DNA of 38,876 nt from Catenulispora pinistramenti (GTDB lineage Bacteria; Actinomycetota; Actinomycetes; Streptomycetales; Catenulisporaceae): positions 1 through 38,876 of the forward strand of contig NZ_JAAFYZ010000087.1 in the NCBI RefSeq assembly GCF_018274385.1, written 5' to 3'. This document shows positions 8,113 to 14,797 of the stretch, one piece after another (within the stretch, counting starts at the first letter, position 1; each line of letters begins with the position of its first letter). The position numbers and the translations under genes are program-made. The notes under the pieces were generated by a model. That model did no database searches and was not told where the DNA came from. It saw only the letters and a program-made list of their open reading frames with translations.

Positions 8113-8177
8113 CATACAGTGCTTGATTCAAGTGCGTGCTGCCCGGCTTCGATCGCGAGCCAGCCGCGGAGCACCCC

Positions 8178-9005
8178 ATGCAGCGCCAAAAGACTTCTTC
8201 CGCCTTTTCCGAGTACGTCGGCGGACGCCATGAACTCGGCCAGAACTTCCTTGCCGACCCGGCCCTGATCACCGCGATCCAGCGGCTGGTCAGGACCCAG
8301 ACTCAGGGCCCGATCATCGAACTCGGGGCCGGGGACGGTGCCCTGACCGCGCCGCTGGCCCGATTGGGCCGCCCGGTCACCGCGTTGGAGCTCGACCCGC
8401 GGCGGGTGCGGCGGCTCCAGACCCGGTTTGGCGACGCCGTGGGTGCCGGTGCCGGTGCCGGTGTCGGCGTGGACGTGGACGTGGTGCGGGCCGACGTGCT
8501 GCGGCACCGGTTCCCGGCCACGCCGCACACGATCGTCGGCAACGTGCCGTTCCACCTGACCACGGCGATCATCAGGAAGCTGCTGTCCGAGCGCGGCTGG
8601 ACCGCATCGGTGTTGATCGTGCAGTGGGAGGTCGCACGGCGGCGGGCCGGGGTCGGCGGGGCCAGCATGCTGACCGCCGCGTGGTGGCCCTGGTACGAGT
8701 TCGAGCTGGTGCGGCGGATCCCGGCGGCGGCGTTCCGGCCGGTGCCGTCGGTGGATGCCGGGCTGCTGATGATGATGCGGCGGCGCGTGCCGCTGGTCGA
8801 GGAGCGTGGCAGGTATCAGGCTTTTGTGAAGCAGGTCTTCCAGGCGCCGGGGCGCGGGCTGGAGGAGATGGTCGGGCGGACCGGGCGGGTGCGGCGCGCG
8901 GAGCTACGGGAGTGGGTGCGTCGCGAACGGATCCCGGCCCGGGCCCTGCCCAAGGACTTGGTGGCCGAGGACTGGGCCCGGTTGTGGGAGCTGGCGCGCC
9001 GCTGA
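8178..9005 (+). CDS. erm: 23S rRNA (adenine2058-N6) methyltransferase, Erm family
   Basis: This 275-residue Rossmann-fold methyltransferase should methylate A2058 of 23S rRNA and give macrolide-lincosamide-streptogramin B resistance. Visible motifs are GRHELGQNFL near residue 14 (Erm rather than KsgA type), the SAM-binding motif IIELGAGDGALT near residue 42, and the target-base motif IVGNVPFHLTT near residue 116. A Gly/Ala/Val/Asp low-complexity stretch (VGAGAGAGVGVDVDVV) is inserted after the second strand. The ATG at 8178 was preferred to an in-frame GTG at 8136 because GGAG lies 6 nt upstream of the ATG and nothing comparable precedes the GTG. The leader peptide and alternative hairpins upstream point to drug-inducible expression. 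KsgA is excluded by the motifs and context. Confidence 0.92.
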   Translation: MQRQKTSSAFSEYVGGRHELGQNFLADPALITAIQRLVRTQTQGPIIELGAGDGALTAPLARLGRPVTALELDPRRVRRLQTRFGDAVGAGAGAGVGVDVDVVRADVLRHRFPATPHTIVGNVPFHLTTAIIRKLLSERGWTASVLIVQWEVARRRAGVGGASMLTAAWWPWYEFELVRRIPAAAFRPVPSVDAGLLMMMRRRVPLVEERGRYQAFVKQVFQAPGRGLEEMVGRTGRVRRAELREWVRRERIPARALPKDLVAEDWARLWELARR

Positions 9006-9037
9006 CCTCGGACCACGCTCGCGCCGAAGCAGACTGC

Positions 9038-9154
9038 GGCTCGGCTCGGCTCGGCTCGGCTAGGCCCGGACCGGACCGGACCGGACCGGCCAGCCTGGCT
9101 TAGCCCCGCTCGGCGCGGCGCCGCCCGGCCCGGCCCGCCCCGGCCAGCCTGGCT
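9038..9154. repeat. Simple repeats between erm and the NTF2-like gene
   Basis: Four perfect GGCTC units plus one GGCTA (9038-9062) are followed by four perfect GGACC units (9068-9087). A 15-bp direct repeat CCGGCCAGCCTGGCT lies at 9086-9100 and 9140-9154, the second copy touching the stop codon of the minus-strand gene. The whole gap between the two convergent genes consists of such sequence; no gene is visible in it. Confidence 0.9.
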
Positions 9155-9576
9155 CAGCCCTGGGCCTGGATGTCCTCCAGCAGTTTCGCCGTCCGCACCC
9201 CGTCGCTGTGGTCCCGCGACTCGGCGATCAGCCCGTCGACCACCCGGATCACGTTGATCGAGGGCAGTTCGAACTGCTTGCCGCTGGGCGCCAGGTCGCC
9301 GACCACCGTGAACTCCACGACCGCGACCTGCGGGTCGGTGGTCTCGTGGATGGTCACGTTCTTGATCTCGGTGTAGTGCAGGTACTGCGCGAAGCTCTTC
9401 ATCCGGGCGCGCACGGCGGCGTTGCCGTGGGACTCGCGGAACTCCTCCGGGGCGAAGGGGTTGGTGATGACGACGTCCTCGGCGTAGCAGTCGGCGAGGT
9501 CGTCGCGGGTGCCCTCGAGGACCACGCGCAGCATGTTCTCGATGGTCTCGCGGGTCGTGCGGACGTGCTCGGACAT
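9154..9576 (-). CDS. NTF2/SnoaL-like small protein
   Basis: This 140-residue protein has the length and pattern of the NTF2-like/SnoaL superfamily: an N-terminal helix pair (MSEHVRTTRETIENMLRVVL), then CYAEDVVITNPFAPEEFRESHGNAAVRARMKSF, then beta strands ending in INVIRVVDGLIAESRDHSDG. The DVVITNPF stretch and the final RDHSD are typical of SnoaL-like ketosteroid-isomerase-fold proteins. The substrate cannot be told. The ATG is preceded by AGGAG at good spacing. It is divergent from the TetR gene, with two palindromes between them, so it is the likely regulatory target of that TetR protein. Confidence 0.8.
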   Translation of the reverse strand: MSEHVRTTRETIENMLRVVLEGTRDDLADCYAEDVVITNPFAPEEFRESHGNAAVRARMKSFAQYLHYTEIKNVTIHETTDPQVAVVEFTVVGDLAPSGKQFELPSINVIRVVDGLIAESRDHSDGVRTAKLLEDIQAQG

Positions 9577-9612
9577 GCGGATCTCCTGACGGGAAAGGGT
9601 GGGAAGCTAAGA

Positions 9613-9626
9613 GGGGCGATCGCCCC
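9613..9626. promoter_or_regulatory. Palindromic operator 1, GGGGCG-AT-CGCCCC
   Basis: This perfect 14-bp palindrome lies between the divergent NTF2-like and tetR genes. It shares both 6-bp half-sites with operator 2, exactly 36 bp away. Self-regulation by the adjacent TetR protein is the simplest reading. The palindrome is seen; binding is inferred. Confidence 0.6.
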
Positions 9627-9648
9627 GCTTCGCTGTCCGGAACGATAC

Positions 9649-9662
9649 GGGGCGCACGCCCC
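9649..9662. promoter_or_regulatory. Palindromic operator 2, GGGGCG-CA-CGCCCC
   Basis: This is a second copy of the operator with identical half-sites; only the two central bases differ. It spans the -35 position of the presumed tetR promoter (the -10 is TACGCT at 9679-9684), so occupancy would block tetR transcription. Confidence 0.6.
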
Positions 9663-9690
9663 GGTTGTCGAGTGGGGCTACGCTGGCGCT

Positions 9691-10287
9691 GTGAACGGGT
9701 CCGTGGAAGCTGAAGACGAGGCTGGTGGGCGCCCGCTGCGCGCGGACGCCAGGCGCAACCGCGCCCGGGTGCTGGAGGCGGCCGGCGAGGCCTTCGCCGC
9801 CGAGGGGCCGGGCGTGCCGCTGGATGAGATCGCGCGGCGGGCCGGGGTCGGCGCCGGGACCGTCTACCGGCACTTCCCGACCAAGGAGGCCCTGCTCCAC
9901 GCGGTGCTGACCGACCGGCTGGTGGTGCTGCACGCCAAGGCCCAGGACGCGCTGGCCGCCCCGGATCCGGGCCCGGCGTTCTTCGCGTACTTCGAGACGA
10001 TGGTGCTGGCCGCCGACGACAAGATGGACCTCGCGGCGGCGTTGGCACGGCAGGGGATAGACGTGATGACGGCGACCCGCGAGGTCGCCGTTCCGCTGAA
10101 GGCCGCGATGGGGGAGTTGTTGCTGCGGGCGCAGAAGGCGGGTGCGGTGCGGGACGACATCGCCGTCGACGTGCTGCACGCGCTGGTCGTGGCCGCGGTC
10201 TCGGCCGCGCGTTCGGTGTCGCCGGCCGAGGTGCCGCGGGTGGTCGGGCTGGTCGCCGATGGGTTGCGGCCGCGCGTCGCGGGGTGA
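9691..10287 (+). CDS. TetR-family transcriptional regulator
   Basis: This 198-residue regulator has an N-terminal helix-turn-helix, RADARRNRARVLEAAGEAFAAEGPGVPLDEIARRAGVGAGTVYRHFPTKEALLHAVL (residues about 17-75), which is textbook TetR. The helical ligand-binding domain follows; FAYFETMVLAADDKMDLAAALARQG resembles actinobacterial TetR C-terminal domains. The GTG at 9691 was chosen because TACGCT (-10) lies exactly 6 nt upstream and the HTH starts soon after; the mRNA is probably leaderless. It is divergent from the NTF2-like gene with twin palindromic operators between, so autoregulation and control of that gene are likely. The ligand is unknown. Confidence 0.93.
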   Translation: MNGSVEAEDEAGGRPLRADARRNRARVLEAAGEAFAAEGPGVPLDEIARRAGVGAGTVYRHFPTKEALLHAVLTDRLVVLHAKAQDALAAPDPGPAFFAYFETMVLAADDKMDLAAALARQGIDVMTATREVAVPLKAAMGELLLRAQKAGAVRDDIAVDVLHALVVAAVSAARSVSPAEVPRVVGLVADGLRPRVAG

Positions 10288-10294
10288 GAGTCAA

Positions 10295-10338
10295 ACCTCT
10301 TGGGAGCCATACCCAGCCATACCTTTTGAGAGCCACAC
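10295..10338 (+). repeat. 18-bp imperfect direct repeat upstream of the ggt promoter
   Basis: ACCTCTTGGGAGCCATAC (10295-10312) and ACCTTTTGAGAGCCACAC (10321-10338) match at 15 of 18 positions with a 26-bp period. They lie just upstream of the -35 box at 10354, so they could be a tandem activator or repressor site. No assigned regulator. Confidence 0.5.
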
Positions 10339-10353
10339 CGCACGGCTCAGCCC

Positions 10354-10382
10354 TTGGCCGATGCCGGTCGGGCGCCTAGGGT
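10354..10382 (+). promoter_or_regulatory. Promoter of the gamma-glutamyltransferase gene
   Basis: TTGGCC (10354-10359), a 17-bp spacer and TAGGGT (10377-10382) form a sigma70-type promoter. A clear Shine-Dalgarno AGGAGG (10393-10398) follows, 8 nt before the ATG at 10407. Unlike many genes in the window this one has an ordinary leader. Confidence 0.6.
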
Positions 10383-10406
10383 AATGCCTGGCAGGAGGGT
10401 GGGACG

Positions 10407-12224
10407 ATGACCGACGCTCAAGCATTCACCACACGTCCGGAGCTCAGCGGCACCTTCGGCATGGTGTCCAGCACGCACTGGCTCGCCTCGTCGACGGGCA
10501 TGGCCGTCCTGGAACGCGGCGGCAACGCCTTCGACGCCGCGGTGGCCGCCGGGTTCGTGCTGCACGTCGTGGAACCGCATCAGAACGGGGCCGGCGGCGA
10601 CCTGCCGGTGATCTTCGCGCGCGGGGACGACAAGCGGCCGACGGTGTTGTGCGGGCAGGGCGTGGCGCCGGCCGGTGCGACGGTCCGGCACTACCGGGAT
10701 CTCGGGCTGGAGTTGGTGCCGGGCTCGGGGTTGCTGGCCGCGGCCGTGCCGGGGGCGGTGCCCGCGTGGCTGACCTTGCTGCGCGATCACGGGACGATGG
10801 AACTCGCCGACGTGCTGGGCTACGCCATCGGCTACGCGCGCGACGGCTACCCGGTCACGCCCGCGCTATCTCAGTGCATTGCGGATATCGAGCCGATGTT
10901 CCGGGAGCACTGGACGACTTCTGCCGACGTCTACCTTCCGGACGGGAAGGTTCCGGCAGCGGGAGCGGTCTTCCGTAACCCGACGCTCGCCGTCACCTAC
11001 CAGAGCTTGGCCGACTCGGCCGGCGTCACGCGCGAGGCCCGGATCGATGCCGCGTTGGACGCCTGGAGTCAGGGCTTCGTCGCTTCGGCGATTGACGCGT
11101 TCGCCCGTTCCGCGTGGCGTGACTCCTCCGGCTCCGATCACGCGGGGGTGATTACGGGTGCTGATATGGCGGCGTGGCAGCCTTCTTATGAGGAGCCGGT
11201 TCGGTATGACTTCGGCGGCTACACGTTCTGCAAGACCGGTCCGTGGGGACAGGGGCCGGTGCTGTTGCAGCAGTTGGCGTTGCTCCAGGACCAGGGGCTG
11301 ATGTCGGATCTGGTACCGGGCAGCGTGGACTTCGTGCATCGGGTGGTCGAGGGCGCGAAGCTCGCCTTCGCCGATCGCGAGGCTTGGTACGGCGACGGCT
11401 TCGACACGCCGCTCGATGTTCTGCTCTCGCCGGAGTACAACGCCGCGCGGCGGGGGCTGATCGGCGAGGTCGCTTCGCTGGAGTTGCGTCCGGGGTCGCC
11501 GGCTGGCCGGGTGCCGGTGCTGCCGGAGCGTCCTGATCTGCCGATTCCGGCCGATGCCTCGACCGGGGAGCCGGTGGCATCGGGGGCGTCGGGGGCCTCA
11601 GGCGCGTCCGGCGTGGGACGTGGCGAGGCGCGGGGCGACACGGTGCACGTGGATGTCGTGGACCGGTGGGGGAACATGGTCGCCGCGATGCCCAGCGGCG
11701 GGTGGCTGCACTCCTCGCCGGTGATCCCCGCGCTCGGGTTCTGCCTGGGCACACGGATGCAGATGACGTGGCTACAGGACGGGCTTGCCAGCACCCTGAC
11801 ACCGGGGTCGCGGCCCCGGACCACGCTCTCGCCGACGTTGGCGTTGCGGGCTGACGACGGCGAGCCGCTGCTGGCCTTCGGGTCGCCGGGCGGTGACCAG
11901 CAGGACCAGTGGCAGCTGCTGTTCGTGCTGAACCATGTGGTCGGCGGAATGAACCTGCAGGCGGCGATCGACGCGCCGACGTTCCACACCTCGCACTTCC
12001 CCGAGTCGTTCTACCCGCGCCCGGCCTACCCGGGGCGTGTGGTGGCCGAGGCCCGACTCGGCGCCGCGGTCTTGGACGGGCTGCGGCACCGGGGGCACGA
12101 GGTCGTGGTGTCGGGAGACTGGTCGCTCGGGCGGATGTGCGTGGTGGGGCGGGATCCGGAGCGCGGGTTGGTGCGGGCGGCGGCGAATCCTCGGGGGATG
12201 CAGGGGTACGCGGTCGGGCGGTAG
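10407..12224 (+). CDS. ggt: Gamma-glutamyltransferase family protein (Ntn hydrolase)
   Basis: This 605-residue member of the gamma-glutamyltranspeptidase family would move or hydrolyse gamma-glutamyl groups of glutathione-like substrates. The N-terminal half has the family motifs ASSTGMAVLERGGNAFDAAVAAGF and HQNGAGGD. The autoprocessing site is at about residues 411-420: after a low-complexity GASGASGASG linker comes GDTVHVDVVDRWGNMVAAMPSGG, where Thr is the predicted nucleophile and new N-terminus of the small subunit. The usual Thr-Thr-His is Thr-Val-His here. LASTLTPGSRPRTTLSPTLALR and FGSPGGDQQDQWQ are the conserved substrate-pocket blocks. No signal peptide is seen, so it is probably cytoplasmic. 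AGGAGG 8 nt before the ATG fixes the start. Acylase activity is an alternative, because this branch differs from classical GGT. Confidence 0.88.
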   Translation: MTDAQAFTTRPELSGTFGMVSSTHWLASSTGMAVLERGGNAFDAAVAAGFVLHVVEPHQNGAGGDLPVIFARGDDKRPTVLCGQGVAPAGATVRHYRDLGLELVPGSGLLAAAVPGAVPAWLTLLRDHGTMELADVLGYAIGYARDGYPVTPALSQCIADIEPMFREHWTTSADVYLPDGKVPAAGAVFRNPTLAVTYQSLADSAGVTREARIDAALDAWSQGFVASAIDAFARSAWRDSSGSDHAGVITGADMAAWQPSYEEPVRYDFGGYTFCKTGPWGQGPVLLQQLALLQDQGLMSDLVPGSVDFVHRVVEGAKLAFADREAWYGDGFDTPLDVLLSPEYNAARRGLIGEVASLELRPGSPAGRVPVLPERPDLPIPADASTGEPVASGASGASGASGVGRGEARGDTVHVDVVDRWGNMVAAMPSGGWLHSSPVIPALGFCLGTRMQMTWLQDGLASTLTPGSRPRTTLSPTLALRADDGEPLLAFGSPGGDQQDQWQLLFVLNHVVGGMNLQAAIDAPTFHTSHFPESFYPRPAYPGRVVAEARLGAAVLDGLRHRGHEVVVSGDWSLGRMCVVGRDPERGLVRAAANPRGMQGYAVGR

Positions 12225-12271
12225 GGGCGGGTGCTCAACCGAACACCGGCGGCCACGCGGTGGCAGCGCGG

Positions 12272-12299
12272 CCTTCGGTCTGGAGCCTTCGGTCTGGAG
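12272..12299 (+). repeat. 14-bp tandem repeat, two copies, after ggt
   Basis: CCTTCGGTCTGGAG is repeated perfectly at 12272-12285 and 12286-12299, followed by TAGAGC/TAGAAC-type hexamer repeats to about 12319. It fills much of the 116-bp gap between the convergent ggt and DinB-like genes. Confidence 0.85.
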
Positions 12300-12340
12300 C
12301 TAGAGCTAGAACTAGAACCAGGGCCTACAAGCCTTACCGG

Positions 12341-12946
12341 CTAAGCAATCGGGCGCCAGCCTGGCGTGCGGCCCAGATGCAACAGAACCTGATCGAGCGC
12401 GGAGGAGTCCTCGGGGATCTCCAGCGCGGGGACGAACGCCGAGCCGTCCGCAGTCCGGTTGTCGCCGTTCGGCACGGACAGCGTGATCCGCAGCGCGTCC
12501 TGCTCCAACTCCGGACGCAGCTCGAACGGCAGGCCGAGGGTGGCGGCGACGTCCCAGGCGTGCACGATGTAGTCGATGAAGTGGAAGCCGATCGCGATCC
12601 GTGCCGGGAATCGGGGCGGGTCGATCTGGAACTCGGGCAGGTCGAAGACGGCGTCGAGGTCGGCGCCTAGCTCCGCGTACGCGGCCAGCACCTCCTCGGA
12701 CGCCGCCAGGTACTGCTGCACGGCGTCCGGGCCGGCGGGTGCGAACTCCCAGCGCTTCATGTCCGCGCCGTCGCCCCGGGAGGCCGCTGCGAACCCGTGG
12801 TGCTGCACTGTCATGTGGCCCAGCAGATCCGCGAGCGTCCACCCCTCGCACGGCGTCGGCCGGCCCAGGTCCGTGACCTGCACTTGCCTGACGATGTCCA
12901 TACTGTCGCGCACCGCGCGCGCGTTCAGGTCCCTGATATCGGTCAT
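12341..12946 (-). CDS. TIGR03086-type DinB/mycothiol-dependent isomerase-like protein
   Basis: This 201-residue protein of the DinB-like four-helix superfamily has the actinobacterial TIGR03086 pattern: LNARAVRDSMDIVRQVQVTDLGRPTPCEGWTLADLLGHMTVQHHGFA at residues 6-52. Its His residues (GHMTVQHH) and a later HFIDYIVHAWDVA supply the expected metal ligands. Such proteins are thought to use mycothiol or similar thiols; the substrate is unknown. The ATG at 12946 follows GAGG at short spacing; extending the frame upstream adds only unconserved sequence. It is divergent from a second isomerase-like gene at 13072, so the pair share a 125-bp promoter region and may be duplicates with related roles. 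Confidence 0.85.
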   Translation of the reverse strand: MTDIRDLNARAVRDSMDIVRQVQVTDLGRPTPCEGWTLADLLGHMTVQHHGFAAASRGDGADMKRWEFAPAGPDAVQQYLAASEEVLAAYAELGADLDAVFDLPEFQIDPPRFPARIAIGFHFIDYIVHAWDVAATLGLPFELRPELEQDALRITLSVPNGDNRTADGSAFVPALEIPEDSSALDQVLLHLGRTPGWRPIA

Positions 12947-13071
12947 ACCTCGATGATCCGCCGCCTGTGTAGCGCCGGTCCACCGGGGTCGGCCGAGTGT
13001 GTGTGAACTGGGGATCAGGGCGTGTTTTGGAGGCCGATCGGGCGTCACCGGGTGCGTGGTATAACACGAAT

Positions 13072-13704
13072 ATGATCAGTGGGAGCTACCTCGCCGCCGC
13101 CGAAGCGGCGACGGCTCTGTTGGCACACCAGGCTGTGGCCGATGCGTGGGACAAGCCCAGCGCTCTGGCGGGCTATGCCGTCAGCGGGCTCGCGGGCCAT
13201 CTGGCCGGGCAGGTCAATGTGGTGGCCAAGGTGCTCGACGGCCCGGAACCGGACACCGAGCCCATGGCGCTGCTGGACTATCTCCTTCAGGCCACATGGA
13301 TCGACGCCGACCAAGACGGTGAGGTCCACCAGGGGATCAGAGGCAGCGGCGCCGAGTACGCCGCGCCCGGCCCGCAGGTGCTGGCGGCCCGGACCGCCGA
13401 GGTACTTGAGCGACTGCGCCGGGACCTGCCGCGCCAGCTCCCGTCGCGAGTGGTGCAGTTCCCGTGGGGACCGCCCGCACTGCGCCTGGACGACCTGCTG
13501 ACCAACCGCCTGATGGAACTGGTCGTGCACCTCGACGACCTGGCCGTCAGCGTGGGCGTACCGACACCCGAGGTGCCCGCCCCGGCAACCGACGCGGTCA
13601 TCAGCCTCCTGGCAACGCTGGCGGCCAGGAGACACGGCTCCGTGCCGGTACTACGCGCGCTGACCCGGGCGGAACGCGCGCCCGCCACGATCGCCGCCTT
13701 CTAG
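13072..13704 (+). CDS. Maleylpyruvate isomerase N-terminal domain protein
   Basis: This 210-residue DinB/mycothiol-dependent maleylpyruvate isomerase-like protein has an N-terminal four-helix pattern: YLAAAEAATALLAHQAVADAWDKPSALAGYAVSGLAGHLAGQVNVVAKVL, with the expected His in GHLAGQ. A second His-containing helix, NRLMELVVHLDDLAVSVGV, lies near residue 145. This arrangement (G-H-L-A-G-Q, then L-M-E-x-x-V-H-x-x-D) is typical of the family and gives three metal ligands. The ATG at 13072 has TATAAC 6 nt upstream and no Shine-Dalgarno, so a leaderless transcript is likely. The function is probably thiol-dependent isomerisation or detoxification; the substrate cannot be told. Confidence 0.82.
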   Translation: MISGSYLAAAEAATALLAHQAVADAWDKPSALAGYAVSGLAGHLAGQVNVVAKVLDGPEPDTEPMALLDYLLQATWIDADQDGEVHQGIRGSGAEYAAPGPQVLAARTAEVLERLRRDLPRQLPSRVVQFPWGPPALRLDDLLTNRLMELVVHLDDLAVSVGVPTPEVPAPATDAVISLLATLAARRHGSVPVLRALTRAERAPATIAAF

Positions 13705-13762
13705 AGCCGAACCGCAGATCAAAAAACCCAAGCGCCGGAAGAACACGCCCTAGGATGCGCGG

Positions 13763-14761
13763 GTGATCGGGGACACGGAACGCGCGGCGCGCGCTGTCGG
13801 GACGGTGGTCGGTTCGGCGGTCGGCGACGCGCTCGGCGCACCCTTCGAGTTCGGGGCGGCCGGCGCGTTCTCGGTGAAGTACCCGGTGGAGTACCCGGTG
13901 GAGAAGTCTCCGGCCGGGTCGAATCCGCCGGGCGAGCCCACGTCCTCTGAGATGCGCGGCGGCGGTGGCTGGGATCCCGGCGAAGCCACCGACGACACCC
14001 AGATGGCTGTGCTGGTCGCGGATTCGCTGCTGGAGCGCGGCGGCTTGGACCCGGCTGACATCTTCGAGCGTTTTCAGCGGTGGGCCCGGTCCGATCCCAA
14101 GGACATCGGCTTGCAGACCGAATCGGTCCTGACCAGTGGCGACCCCTGGGACAGCGCGGCCGGGCTGCACTTCTGGATCACCGGCCACGCGGCCGGCAAC
14201 GGCTCCCTGATGCGCGCCGCGACCTCCGCGATCTACTTCGCATCCGCCGGCCGCGAGGCGACGATGGCCGCGGCCCGCCGCATCGCGGCCCTCACGCACG
14301 GCGACCGCGCGGCGTGGGAGGGCACGGCGGTCTTCCACGAGTTGGTGCGGCTCGCCCTCGACGGCGAGGACCCGCTGATCGCGCTGCCCGACGTCATCAC
14401 GTATATCCACCCCGACCACCGCGACCGCTACGCCGCGATCCTGGCGCCCGACTGGCATCCCAGGATGGCCACCGAGTTCAACGGCGCGGTGTGGCCGTGC
14501 CTGGCGTCCGCGGTGTGGGCGCTGCGGACCACCACCGACTACGAATCGGCCCTGCGCGCCGCCATCGACCTCGGCGGCGACACGGACACAGTGGCCGCGG
14601 TGACCGGGGGTCTGGCCGGCGCCGTCTATGGCCGCGAGGCGATCCCCGCGCGCTGGACCGACGCGCTTCACGTCCCCGTCCCCGGCTGGGGCGAGCGGGT
14701 GGTGCGATATCCGGAGTTGGTCGAGATGGCCATGCGGCTGCTGGCGGCTGCCGCCCAATAA
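13763..14761 (+). CDS. ADP-ribosylglycohydrolase (DraG-like)
   Basis: This 332-residue all-alpha enzyme of the ADP-ribosylglycohydrolase family removes ADP-ribose from proteins or small molecules using a di-Mg2+ centre. Visible metal motifs are GSAVGDALGAPFEF near residue 17, TDDTQM near residue 77, GNGSLMR near residue 145 and LGGDTDTVAAVTGGLAGAVYG near residue 270. All expected Asp/Thr ligands are present. A short unconserved insert with the repeat KYPVEYPVE lies near residue 38. The GTG at 13763 has TAGGAT 6 nt upstream and no Shine-Dalgarno. It ends 36 bp before murD, which has its own TAGGCT box, so the two need not be co-transcribed. The target is unknown. Confidence 0.92.
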   Translation: MIGDTERAARAVGTVVGSAVGDALGAPFEFGAAGAFSVKYPVEYPVEKSPAGSNPPGEPTSSEMRGGGGWDPGEATDDTQMAVLVADSLLERGGLDPADIFERFQRWARSDPKDIGLQTESVLTSGDPWDSAAGLHFWITGHAAGNGSLMRAATSAIYFASAGREATMAAARRIAALTHGDRAAWEGTAVFHELVRLALDGEDPLIALPDVITYIHPDHRDRYAAILAPDWHPRMATEFNGAVWPCLASAVWALRTTTDYESALRAAIDLGGDTDTVAAVTGGLAGAVYGREAIPARWTDALHVPVPGWGERVVRYPELVEMAMRLLAAAAQ

Positions 14762-14797
14762 GCGTGCACGCACGCGCCACCTAATAGGCTTGCCCGC

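Noticed and set aside
8136..8177. Upstream GTG start for erm at 8136
   Set aside because: No Shine-Dalgarno; it would place coding sequence over the leader region. ATG 8178 has GGAG at 6 nt and the conserved region starts shortly after.
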